Source of the DNA: an uncultured Faecalibacterium sp.
Lineage (GTDB): Bacteria; Bacillota; Clostridia; Oscillospirales; Ruminococcaceae
NCBI GenBank assembly: GCA_937915335.1
Contig: CALDLZ010000162.1
Coordinates: forward strand, 1-6,348
Length of the DNA: 6,348 nt
Reading direction: 5' to 3'
This document shows positions 1-5,909 of this stretch, piece after piece (position 1 is the stretch's first letter; every line of letters starts with the position of its first letter). Under the pieces are notes generated by a model that did not search any database, was not told the origin of the DNA, and worked only from the letters and a program-made list of their open reading frames with translations. A program made the position numbers and the translations under genes.

Positions 1-639
1 GACGGCATCGACCTCCAGCTGGATCTTGGCCGCATCGTGGGCCTGCTGGGCCCCAACGGCAGCGGCAAGACCACGCTGATCAAGCTGGCCAACGGTCTGC
101 TGCAGCCCAGCGAGGGCAGCATCCGGGTGGCGGGCATGGCCCCCGGCCCCGATACCAAAGCCCTCGTCTCCTACCTGCCGGATGCCGACTGGCTGCCCGA
201 GGGAATGCAGGTAGGCGAGCTGGTGGAGATGTTCCATGACTTCTACACCGACTTCGAACCCGCCAAGGCCAACGAAATGCTGACCCGCCTGAACCTCAAG
301 CCCAAGGCCCGGCTCAAGACCCTTTCCAAGGGCAACAAGGAGAAGGTGCAACTGGTGCTGGCCATGAGCCGGAGCGCCAAGCTCTACCTGCTTGATGAGC
401 CTATTGGCGGCGTGGACCCTGCCGCCCGGGATTACATCCTCAACACCATCATTTCCAATTACAGCAAGGACGCAACTGTGGTTATCTCCACCCACCTCAT
501 CGAGGACATCGAGCCGGTGCTGGACGAAGCCGTGTTCCTGAAGGACGGCAAAGTGTTCGACCACCGTGCCGTGGACGATATCCGTGAGACCGAGGGCAAG
601 AGCGTCGATGCGTATTTCCGGGAGGTATTCAAATGCTGA
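1..639 (+). CDS. ABC transporter ATP-binding protein, 5'-truncated (YtrB/CcmA-like)
   Basis: This gene encodes the cytoplasmic ATPase of an ABC-2 type transporter and powers the permease that follows. The reading frame is open from base 1, so the N-terminus lies outside the window and 212 residues are visible; the GTG at 37 is internal, just before the Walker A motif. Numbered from the window edge, Walker A GPNGSGKT is at 17-24, the signature LSKGN at 108-112 (in place of LSGGQ), Walker B LYLLDEP at 128-134 with catalytic Glu133, the D-loop GGVD at 136-139, and the switch His165 in STH. The Q-loop position reads YLPD, so the usual Gln is Asp. In my recollection these departures are common in the YtrB-like subgroup that often follows a GntR regulator. 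The stop overlaps the next start by 7 nt, indicating translational coupling. The substrate cannot be told from the sequence. Confidence 0.93.
   Translation, partial: DGIDLQLDLGRIVGLLGPNGSGKTTLIKLANGLLQPSEGSIRVAGMAPGPDTKALVSYLPDADWLPEGMQVGELVEMFHDFYTDFEPAKANEMLTRLNLKPKARLKTLSKGNKEKVQLVLAMSRSAKLYLLDEPIGGVDPAARDYILNTIISNYSKDATVVISTHLIEDIEPVLDEAVFLKDGKVFDHRAVDDIRETEGKSVDAYFREVFKC
620..625 (+). promoter_or_regulatory. Ribosome binding site of the ABC permease
   Basis: GGGAGG lies 7 nt before the ATG at 633, inside the last codons of the ATPase gene. It fixes the permease start and the 7-nt overlap of the two genes. Confidence 0.8.
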
Positions 640-1502
640 AGCAATTGTTGAAATATGAGTTCAAAGCCACCAGAAACATTTACGGTGCGTTGTATCTGAC
701 ACTGGCTCTCCTGTCCGTTGTACTGGGCGTTTCGTTCCGGCAGCAGAACACGCTGGCCGAGAACACAAGCTTCTGGCAGCTCGAAGTCGTTCTGATGATC
801 GTGTATCTCTCCGTCATCTTTGCCATTGCGGTGCTCTGCTTTGTGAGCACCGTCCAGCGGTTTTATAAGAACCTGCTGGGCCGTGAGGGCTACCTGATGC
901 ACACCCTGCCCGTCACTGAGAACCAGCTCATCCTCTCCAAGCTCATCACCAGCATGGTCTGGGTGCTGTGCAGCGGTCTGGTGGGCATCGTCTGCATCAC
1001 GGCGATGATCGCCATCGGCGTGTTTGACCCGGAGACCTTCGGTATGGCGGACTGGGACAGCTGGAAGCTGCTGTGGGAGACACTGTACGAGGAGCTGAAT
1101 GGCCGCTTCTGGGAGGTGATGCTCTGGACTATCCTCATCAATCTGGCCCGGCTGGCTGACCTCATCCTCTGCGTCTACGCCGCCTGCATGATCGCCCATC
1201 AGTTCCAGAAGCACATGATGATAGCCGGTATCCTTGCTTTTATCAGCCTGAATGTCGTGGAGAATCAACTCGATAAGCTGCTGGGCACGAATGACGTGAA
1301 TATGTTTGTGAACGTTACCTATCGGGTCGTGGATGTGGATGTGACCGGTGTAAGCTATGGAGTAACCCCGATGCAATCCATGACTGCGGCACTTGGGTCG
1401 GGCACTGGCTATCTGTTCTGCTTCGCCGTGACCTTAGCCTTTGCTGTGGGATGGTTCTTCCTGACCCGCTGGCTGATGAAAAATAAGCTCAACATCGAGT
1501 AA
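633..1502 (+). CDS. ABC-2 type transporter permease, 289 aa
   Basis: This is the membrane partner of the preceding ATPase. Hydrophobic stretches suggest six membrane segments at about residues 17-34, 50-74, 104-131, 160-187, 194-209 and 259-282. A short basic N-terminus (MLKQLLKYEFKATRN) precedes the first helix, as is typical for ABC-2 permeases, and the protein ends in a positively charged tail after the last helix. The motif GREGYLMHTLPVT (83-95), between helices 2 and 3, is a cytoplasmic loop sequence I recall from uncharacterised Firmicute permeases paired with YtrB-like ATPases. The start is supported by GGGAGG 7 nt upstream. The gene overlaps the ATPase gene by 7 nt and is followed directly by a terminator, so it is the last gene of its operon. 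Export of a peptide or antimicrobial is possible for this class, but nothing here identifies the substrate. Confidence 0.85.
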   Translation: MLKQLLKYEFKATRNIYGALYLTLALLSVVLGVSFRQQNTLAENTSFWQLEVVLMIVYLSVIFAIAVLCFVSTVQRFYKNLLGREGYLMHTLPVTENQLILSKLITSMVWVLCSGLVGIVCITAMIAIGVFDPETFGMADWDSWKLLWETLYEELNGRFWEVMLWTILINLARLADLILCVYAACMIAHQFQKHMMIAGILAFISLNVVENQLDKLLGTNDVNMFVNVTYRVVDVDVTGVSYGVTPMQSMTAALGSGTGYLFCFAVTLAFAVGWFFLTRWLMKNKLNIE

Positions 1503-1540
1503 AACAAAAAGGCAGCGTGCTAAACGGCACGCTGCCTTTT
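1501..1540. terminator. Bidirectional intrinsic terminator
   Basis: A perfect 10-bp stem (GGCAGCGTGC 1511-1520 with GCACGCTGCC 1527-1536) encloses a 6-nt loop. On the + strand it is followed by TTTT. On the - strand it is followed by TTTTTGTTTT. It therefore ends both the ABC operon and the MATE gene, whose stop codons lie 8 nt from either side of the stem. Confidence 0.93.
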
Positions 1541-1544
1541 CTGG

Positions 1545-2909
1545 TTATTGGGAACACTTTCGGCTGGGCCGATAGACCAGCAGCGCAATCGACATCATCA
1601 GCGCCGTGGTAAAAATACTGAGCGGATAAGCCAGCATAATGGTCTGGAAGGTCTGGTGCAGCGGGAATACTGTGACGATCCACACGATGCGCACGCCGCA
1701 GACCCCGAAGATGGCCAGCAGGGCAGGCACCAGCGAGATGCCGAACCCGCGCAGATAACCGGCGATGACCTCGTAGACCAGCGAGCCGACATGAGCCAGC
1801 ATTGCGGTATACAGTCGGATATAACCCAGATCCACCACTTGCGGGTCATGGTTGAAAATCGAGATCAGTGGCTTGCCAAAATACAGGAAAAGCGGCAGTA
1901 CAATGGCCAGAACAGCAAGCCCCTCCACGATACTGAGACGGAGCGTTTTACGGCAGCGTTCCAGTTGGCCTGCGCCATAGTTCTGGCCTACGAAGGTCGT
2001 GCAGGCCTGGCCGAACGAACTCAGCAGGTCGAAGGAGATGACCTCGATGTTGAAGGCTGCACTGGATGCCGCCATGGCTACGGCACCCAGGCTGTTGATG
2101 GCCGACTGAATGACAATGTTGGAGATGGAGAACACCGCGCTTTGCAGCCCGGCGGGCAGGCCGATTTGAAGGATTTTCTGCATGGTCTGACGGTCAAGGC
2201 GCAGATCGCGCGGGGTGACCCGGATGTTCTTATCACTCCGGCAGAGCAGCACCAGTAGCAGCACGGCGCTGATGGCGTTGGAGAGCACGGTGGCCGTGGC
2301 GACACCATCAACATTCATGTGAAGTACTGCGACAAAGAACAAATTCAGCAGGACATTCAGCACGCCGGAAAAGGCCAGCGCTTCCAGCGGGACTTTGGTA
2401 TCACCGATGCTGCGGAAGATGGCGGCTTCAAAATTGTAGAGCAGGATGACCGGCATCCCCAGCAGGTAGATGCGCAGGTAGAGCAGGGCATAGGGAAACA
2501 CCTCTTCCGGCACGCTCATCAGGTGCAGCACCACCCCGGAAACCAGCTCACCCACGATGCCGATGAGCACGCCGCCCAGCACCGAGAGGACGATCGCCGT
2601 GTGGACGGCCCGGTGGACGGCTGCCTCATCCTCGCGGCCAATGGCGTTGGCAATGACCACATTGGCACCCAGCGCAATGCCTACGAAGAAGTTGACGATG
2701 AGCCCGATAAAAAAGCTGTTGGCACCCACGGCGGCAACCGCGATGGTGCTGATGTCACCGCTGAAATTGCCCACAACAGCCAGATCGGACGCATTGAACA
2801 GCTGTTCCAGAATGGCGGTGGCCGCCACCGGAAGGGCAAACTGCGGGATCTTGTTCCAGAGCGGCCCGTTCAGCATATCCAGTTTTTTCGATTTTACTGC
2901 CTGTTTCAA
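1545..2909 (-). CDS. MATE-family multidrug/cation efflux transporter, 454 aa, TTG start
   Basis: This is an inner-membrane antiporter of the MATE family (NorM/DinF-like), which exports drugs or toxic cations using a Na+ or H+ gradient. The 454-residue length and about 12 hydrophobic segments fit the family. Two homologous halves are visible: the first contains LEQLFNASDLAVVGN (34-48) and FRSIGDTKVP (165-174), and the second begins near IGLPAGLQSAVFSISNIVIQ (249-268) and carries FVGQNYGAGQ (306-315). The frame is open to a TTG at 2963, but that codon is the -35 box of the gene's own promoter. The start chosen is TTG 2909, 6 nt downstream of AGGGGGAG; an in-frame ATG at 2930 has no ribosome site and lies at about the transcription start. 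The gene is divergent from a LysR-type regulator and ends at a shared terminator. The substrate is unknown. Confidence 0.92.
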   Translation of the reverse strand: MKQAVKSKKLDMLNGPLWNKIPQFALPVAATAILEQLFNASDLAVVGNFSGDISTIAVAAVGANSFFIGLIVNFFVGIALGANVVIANAIGREDEAAVHRAVHTAIVLSVLGGVLIGIVGELVSGVVLHLMSVPEEVFPYALLYLRIYLLGMPVILLYNFEAAIFRSIGDTKVPLEALAFSGVLNVLLNLFFVAVLHMNVDGVATATVLSNAISAVLLLVLLCRSDKNIRVTPRDLRLDRQTMQKILQIGLPAGLQSAVFSISNIVIQSAINSLGAVAMAASSAAFNIEVISFDLLSSFGQACTTFVGQNYGAGQLERCRKTLRLSIVEGLAVLAIVLPLFLYFGKPLISIFNHDPQVVDLGYIRLYTAMLAHVGSLVYEVIAGYLRGFGISLVPALLAIFGVCGVRIVWIVTVFPLHQTFQTIMLAYPLSIFTTALMMSIALLVYRPSRKCSQ

Positions 2910-2915
2910 AATTCT

Positions 2916-2923
2916 CTCCCCCT
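2916..2923 (-). promoter_or_regulatory. Ribosome binding site of the MATE gene
   Basis: AGGGGGAG on the - strand stands 6 nt before TTG 2909 and decides the start codon. The LysR gene on the other strand has nearly the same site (AAGGGGGAGA). Confidence 0.82.
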
Positions 2924-2934
2924 TTTGCATAGGC

Positions 2935-2963
2935 AGTATAATTCTCTTTTTGTAAAATCGCAA
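2935..2963 (-). promoter_or_regulatory. Promoter of the MATE gene
   Basis: Reading the - strand, the -35 box TTGCGA (2963-2958) is followed after exactly 17 bp by the -10 box TATACT (2940-2935). Transcription should start near 2930-2928, giving a leader of about 20 nt to TTG 2909. The upstream in-frame TTG at 2963 is thereby excluded as a start. Confidence 0.8.
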
Positions 2964-2974
2964 ATACTTATTTG

Positions 2975-2990
2975 TTATGCCATGTCATAA
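2975..2990. promoter_or_regulatory. Candidate LysR-type regulator operator (16-bp dyad)
   Basis: TTATGCCATGTCATAA is an imperfect palindrome (7 of 8 position pairs match) around a central CATG. It lies between the -35 boxes of the two divergent promoters (2958-2963 and 2991-2996), where a LysR-type protein would be expected to bind. It contains one T-N11-A (2975 to 2987), but the dyad has an even centre and so is not the classic odd-length LysR box. Confidence 0.45.
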
Positions 2991-3019
2991 TTTACAGGAA
3001 TGATTCCGCATGCTATACT
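2991..3019 (+). promoter_or_regulatory. Promoter of the LysR-type regulator gene
   Basis: TTTACA (2991-2996) and TATACT (3014-3019) are separated by 17 bp, with TGC just before the -10 box giving an extended -10. The expected transcription start is near 3026, about 20 nt before the ATG. It stands back to back with the MATE promoter, with 27 bp between the two -35 boxes. Confidence 0.82.
2997..3007. promoter_or_regulatory. Perfect 11-bp palindrome in the lysR promoter spacer
   Basis: GGAATGATTCC has perfect 5-bp arms around a central G and fills the first 11 bp of the spacer between the -35 and -10 boxes of the regulator gene. A protein bound here would block RNA polymerase, so it is a candidate site for autorepression. 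The assignment is an inference. Confidence 0.4.
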
Positions 3020-3045
3020 GAGAGGGTAGAAAGGGGGAGAAGCTT

Positions 3046-3915
3046 ATGGAGATTCGGGTACTGCGCTATTTTCTGGCTGTGGCGAGGGAGCAGAACATTA
3101 CCCGTGCTGCCGAGAGCCTGCATCTGTCCCAGCCGGCTCTTTCCAAGCAGCTCATGGAACTGGAACAGGAGCTGGGCAAGCAGCTGCTGGTGCGTGGCAA
3201 GCGCAAGATCACGCTGACCAGGGAGGGCATTCTGCTGCGAAAACGGGCCGAGGAGATCCTCGAGCTGGTGGATAAGACTGAGCAGGAGGTCTCTGCCGAG
3301 GGGAAACAGCTGAGCGGGAAAATTTTCATCGGAGGCAAGATCCCGGCCAGTCTGCTGCGTGCCGCCGCAGCCCTGCGTCAGCAGCACCACGGGGTCTATT
3401 ATGGCTTTTTCAGCAGCGATGCCACTGATATCACCGAACGGCTGGACCACGGCAGTCTGGATTTTGTCGTGCTGCTGCCGCCCATTGATACGGTACAGTA
3501 TGAATCCGTTCCGCTGCCCGAGCTTTCCTATTGGGGCCTGCTGGTGCGGGCGGATTCTCCGCTGGCGGGCAAAAAGAGCATCGGCCCGGCCGACCTGCTG
3601 CCCGAGCCGATTATCATTCACCGCCGGGCAGGCTTGCAGCGAATGATCGCCCAGTGGGCCCGGACAGAGCCGGAACAGCTGAATATCGCCGCCACCTATA
3701 ACGTGATCGCCGGGAGCACCGCCACGCTGGTGGAAAGCGGGTTGGGCAGCCTGCTCATCACACGCGATCTGCTGGATCCGGAGCTGGACAGCAGCGTGCG
3801 ATTCCTGCCCCTTGATCCGCCGCTCCCGACCCAGTATTACCTTGTCTGGAAGCGGAACGCCATGCTTTCCAAGGCGGCGGAAAGCCTTGTGGAAATGCTG
3901 AGGAAAACGGAATAA
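3046..3915 (+). CDS. LysR-family transcriptional regulator, 289 aa
   Basis: This is a cytoplasmic DNA-binding regulator of the LysR family. The N-terminal winged helix-turn-helix spans about residues 1-60 and includes FLAVAREQNITRAAESLHLS (9-28) followed by QPALSKQL and the wing LLVRGKRKITLTREG. A linker helix follows at about 62-85. The C-terminal part (about 90-285) is the effector-binding domain that senses a small molecule. The length is normal for the family. The ATG is preceded by AAGGGGGAGA with a 5-nt gap and by a good extended -10 promoter. The gene is divergent from the MATE pump, the classic arrangement in which a LysR-type protein controls its neighbour and represses itself; this link is inferred. 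The 3' end converges on asnB with only 15 nt between stop codons. The effector cannot be named from the sequence. Confidence 0.93.
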   Translation: MEIRVLRYFLAVAREQNITRAAESLHLSQPALSKQLMELEQELGKQLLVRGKRKITLTREGILLRKRAEEILELVDKTEQEVSAEGKQLSGKIFIGGKIPASLLRAAAALRQQHHGVYYGFFSSDATDITERLDHGSLDFVVLLPPIDTVQYESVPLPELSYWGLLVRADSPLAGKKSIGPADLLPEPIIIHRRAGLQRMIAQWARTEPEQLNIAATYNVIAGSTATLVESGLGSLLITRDLLDPELDSSVRFLPLDPPLPTQYYLVWKRNAMLSKAAESLVEMLRKTE

Positions 3916-3930
3916 AGCAAAATGGAAAAA

Positions 3931-5517
3931 TTACACGCCGGAAGCGCCGTAGTTTGCCAGCACACGGGCGGAGGGGTCGTTCACGTTGCAGCCGGGCCAT
4001 GCTTTGTTGGGCATCCAGAAGTCCACGATGGTGCGGCTCTGGTCGTGGTAGTATTTCTCAAAAATTTCGCGGTAGAACAAGCTTTCCTTGGTAAAAGGCA
4101 TACAATGAGCAGAGTAGTTGGCCCGGCGGAGCTGGAACTCCTCATCGGTGTACAGGCTCTCGGTATACTCCTTGATGTCATCCACCATGCTGTGGCCCAC
4201 GGCATCGGAGAAGGCGGCCTTTTCACGCCAGAGAATTTCCGGGGGCAGCCAGTCTCCCTCAAAGGCCTTGCGCAGCAGGTATTTGCCCTTGCCGTAACTG
4301 TTCAGTTTCTTTTCGGGGTCGATGGCCATGACGTAACGGACAAAGTCCAGATCACCAAAAGGCACACGGGCCTCGATGCTGTTGGACGAGATGCAGCGGT
4401 CAGCACGGAGAACATCGTACATGTAGAGCTCCCGGACGCGCTTCTGGCTCTCCTGCTGGAAGGCATCGGCGGTGGGGGCGTAATCAGTGTATTTGTAGCC
4501 GAACAGCTCATCGGAGATCTCGCCGGTCAGCAGAACACGCACGTCGGTCTGCTCGTGGATGGCCTTGCACAGCAGGTACATGCCCATGCTGGCGCGGATG
4601 GTTGTGATATCCCAGGTGCCCAGCAGCCGGATGACCTCTTCCAGACTGTTGATGACCATATCCCGGTTGATGATGATCTCATGGTGTTCGCTGCCCAGAT
4701 ATTCCGCGGTCTGGCGGGCATATTTCAGGTCGATGGCATCGGTGTCCATGCCGATGGCAAAGGTGCGGATGGGCTTGCCCAGCTTCTTGGTCGCAATGGA
4801 GCAGACCAGCGAGGAATCCAGACCGCCCGAGAGCAGGAAGCCAACGGGGGCATCAGCATCCAGACGCTTTTCCACACCGGCAATCAGCTTTTCGCGGATG
4901 TTCCGCAGGGTGGTCTCCATGTCGTCCTCCATGGGGGCGGGCACGTCGGCAATGTCCTCGTAGCGGACGAAGCGGCCATCACAGTAGTAGCTGCCGATGG
5001 GGAAGGGCCGGATGTCGTCGCACCAGCCGATCAGGTTCTGCATTTCAGATGCAAAGGCGATCTGGTGGCTGGACTTGGAGTAACCGTAGAACAGGGGACG
5101 GATGCCGATGGGGTCGCGGGCGGCGATCAGACGATCCTTGCGGGAATCGTACAGGATAAGCGCAAACTCGGAATCCATGTGGCGGAACATGTCCAGACCA
5201 TACTCATAATACAGAGGCAGCAGGATCTCACAGTCACAGTCAGAGGCGAACTTGTAGCCCCGGCGCTTCAAAATCTCCTTTTCAAAGCGGAAGCCGTAGA
5301 GTTCACCGTTGCACACCACGCAGTCAGCGCCCCGGTAGAAGGGCTGCATTCCCTCCGGGGTCAGGCCCATGATGGCCAGACGGCCAAAGCCCATCAGGCC
5401 GAAGGGCCCTTCCACCACACGCTGGTCATCCGGCCCGCGCATGACGGTGCGCAGTAGATATTCCTTGAACTTGGCGGCACTCAGATCGTGCCCGGTGTAA
5501 CCCATAACACAACACAT
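3931..5517 (-). CDS. asnB: Asparagine synthase (glutamine-hydrolysing), 528 aa
   Basis: AsnB makes asparagine from aspartate, glutamine and ATP (EC 6.3.5.4) in the cytoplasm. The N-terminal class II glutaminase domain starts MCCVMGYTG, with Cys2 becoming the N-terminal nucleophile. It continues with RGPD (27-30), the glutamine-site residues FGRLAIM (44-50), NGELYG (70-75) and SDCDCE (92-97). The synthetase domain has the ATP-binding loop SGGLDSS (230-236), WDITTIRAS (302-310), LTGEISDELFGY (330-341), EARVPF and WREKAAFSDAVG, all close to E. coli AsnB as I recall it. E. coli AsnB is about 554 residues, so this is a near-normal length. The start is ATG 5517, with AGAGGGG 8 nt upstream; it puts the catalytic Cys at position 2. 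The frame stays open upstream to 5706, but that part is T-box leader and repeat. Control is by the upstream T-box. Confidence 0.96.
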   Translation of the reverse strand: MCCVMGYTGHDLSAAKFKEYLLRTVMRGPDDQRVVEGPFGLMGFGRLAIMGLTPEGMQPFYRGADCVVCNGELYGFRFEKEILKRRGYKFASDCDCEILLPLYYEYGLDMFRHMDSEFALILYDSRKDRLIAARDPIGIRPLFYGYSKSSHQIAFASEMQNLIGWCDDIRPFPIGSYYCDGRFVRYEDIADVPAPMEDDMETTLRNIREKLIAGVEKRLDADAPVGFLLSGGLDSSLVCSIATKKLGKPIRTFAIGMDTDAIDLKYARQTAEYLGSEHHEIIINRDMVINSLEEVIRLLGTWDITTIRASMGMYLLCKAIHEQTDVRVLLTGEISDELFGYKYTDYAPTADAFQQESQKRVRELYMYDVLRADRCISSNSIEARVPFGDLDFVRYVMAIDPEKKLNSYGKGKYLLRKAFEGDWLPPEILWREKAAFSDAVGHSMVDDIKEYTESLYTDEEFQLRRANYSAHCMPFTKESLFYREIFEKYYHDQSRTIVDFWMPNKAWPGCNVNDPSARVLANYGASGV

Positions 5518-5525
5518 ATTTCTTA

Positions 5526-5532
5526 CCCCTCT
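5526..5532 (-). promoter_or_regulatory. Ribosome binding site of asnB
   Basis: AGAGGGG on the - strand lies 8 nt before ATG 5517. It is part of the purine run GAGAGAGGGG (5535-5526). Its GAGAGG section (5533-5528) is complementary to CCTCTC (5603-5598) in the upstream repeat, so it could be masked by pairing. Confidence 0.75.
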
Positions 5533-5535
5533 CTC

Positions 5536-5605
5536 AACCTCTCTAAAATGCCGCCGGCCTGGCTCCCCTGTCAGGGGAGCTGTCGCCGCAGGCGACTGAG
5601 AGGTT
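5536..5605. repeat. 70-bp double-hairpin repeat element with 8-bp terminal inverted repeats
   Basis: The element is bounded by AACCTCTC (5536-5543) and GAGAGGTT (5598-5605), an exact 8-bp inverted repeat. Inside are two further perfect hairpins: GCTCCCCTG/CAGGGGAGC (5562-5580, 9-bp arms, 1 nt between) and GTCGCC/GGCGAC (5582-5596, 3-nt loop). I recall closely similar GCTCCCCT...AGGGGAGC...GACTGAGAGG sequences as interspersed intergenic repeats in Faecalibacterium-like genomes; only one copy is present here, so repeat status rests on that recollection. It carries no coding sequence and sits between the T-box terminator and the asnB ribosome site. It may be a non-autonomous mobile element or a REP-like structural repeat. 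Confidence 0.6.
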
Positions 5606-5610
5606 TTGCA

Positions 5611-5660
5611 AATAAAAATACGGCAGCCTTCATCCCTTGCTAGGACGAATGCTGCCGTAT
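5611..5660 (-). terminator. T-box-controlled intrinsic terminator of asnB
   Basis: On the - strand an 18-bp stem is formed by 5660-5643 and 5635-5618, broken only by one A-G mismatch and one G-U pair, with a 7-nt loop (5642-5636). The stem base ATACGGCAGC/GCTGCCGTAT is followed by the T-rich tail TTTTTATT (5618-5611). It forms by default and is prevented when uncharged tRNA stabilises the antiterminator just upstream. It may also end transcripts coming from the Fur-family gene. Confidence 0.92.
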
Positions 5661-5903
5661 CCGTGGTGCCACCTAAATTACCGGTGCGCAAACACACACC
5701 AGTCACTTTTGTGTACTCTCCCCGTTGAAAGCACTGCCGCGATAACGAGCGGCTGCCGTCGGCCCCTACTTTCTGCCCGCAGCAGGTTCAGGGCGAAGCT
5801 CACGGGGGTTCGTTCGGGGCTCGTTCTCTGTGCGGCTTCCACCAGCCCGCACTCGCTGAAAAAGAACATTGAACTCTTACTTTTCCCGGTCAACGCTTTT
5901 CTT
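5611..5903 (-). promoter_or_regulatory. T-box leader (tRNA-Asn-sensing riboswitch) of asnB
   Basis: This leader lets uncharged tRNA-Asn switch on asnB by antitermination. Read on the - strand, it shows in order: an AGTA S-turn strand (5881-5878); the stem I apical hairpin GTGCGG-GCT-GGTGGA-AGCCGCAC (5852-5830); the specifier side GAACGAAC (5815-5808) closed by CGGG/CCCG; stem III GCCGC-TCGTTATC-GCGGC (5753-5736); and the T-box core TAGGTGGCACCACGG (5675-5661), a variant of AGGGUGGNACCGCG. A terminator follows. Both possible specifier triplets (5814-5812 or 5810-5808) read AAC, an Asn codon. The acceptor bulge TGGC (5671-5668) would pair with GCCA, fitting the G discriminator usual for tRNA-Asn. 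The specifier, the bulge and the downstream gene agree. Which AAC is used is not settled by eye. Confidence 0.94.
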
Positions 5904-5909
5904 GCCTGA

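Noticed and set aside
459..1376. 305-codon open frame on the - strand opposite the ABC genes
   Set aside because: The translation is His/Gln/Asp-rich and low in hydrophobic order, it spans the ATPase-permease junction in antisense, and no ribosome site or promoter precedes it.
1548..2990. Two + strand open frames (1548-2258 and 2319-2990) opposite the MATE gene
   Set aside because: Both are complements of the membrane protein gene with composition typical of shadow frames; the second also crosses the MATE promoter and the operator region.
3922..5457. 511-codon open frame on the + strand opposite asnB, starting 7 nt after the LysR stop
   Set aside because: It is fully antisense to a well-supported AsnB, has no ribosome site before its ATG, and its translation is rich in Gly, His, Gln and Asp with no recognisable domain, as expected for the complement of a GC-rich gene.
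5562..5580. The GCTCCCCTG/CAGGGGAGC hairpin as an independent terminator
   Set aside because: No T-run follows it on either strand, and the true terminator with a T-rich tail lies just upstream at 5660-5611.
5536..5605. CRISPR-like repeat or insertion sequence
   Set aside because: There is a single copy, with no spacer-repeat periodicity and no transposase gene; a small non-coding interspersed repeat fits better.
5518..5706. N-terminal extension of AsnB by 63 residues in the open upstream frame
   Set aside because: The extension would be translated from the T-box core, the terminator hairpin and the repeat. It would also bury the catalytic N-terminal Cys, which must follow the initiator Met.
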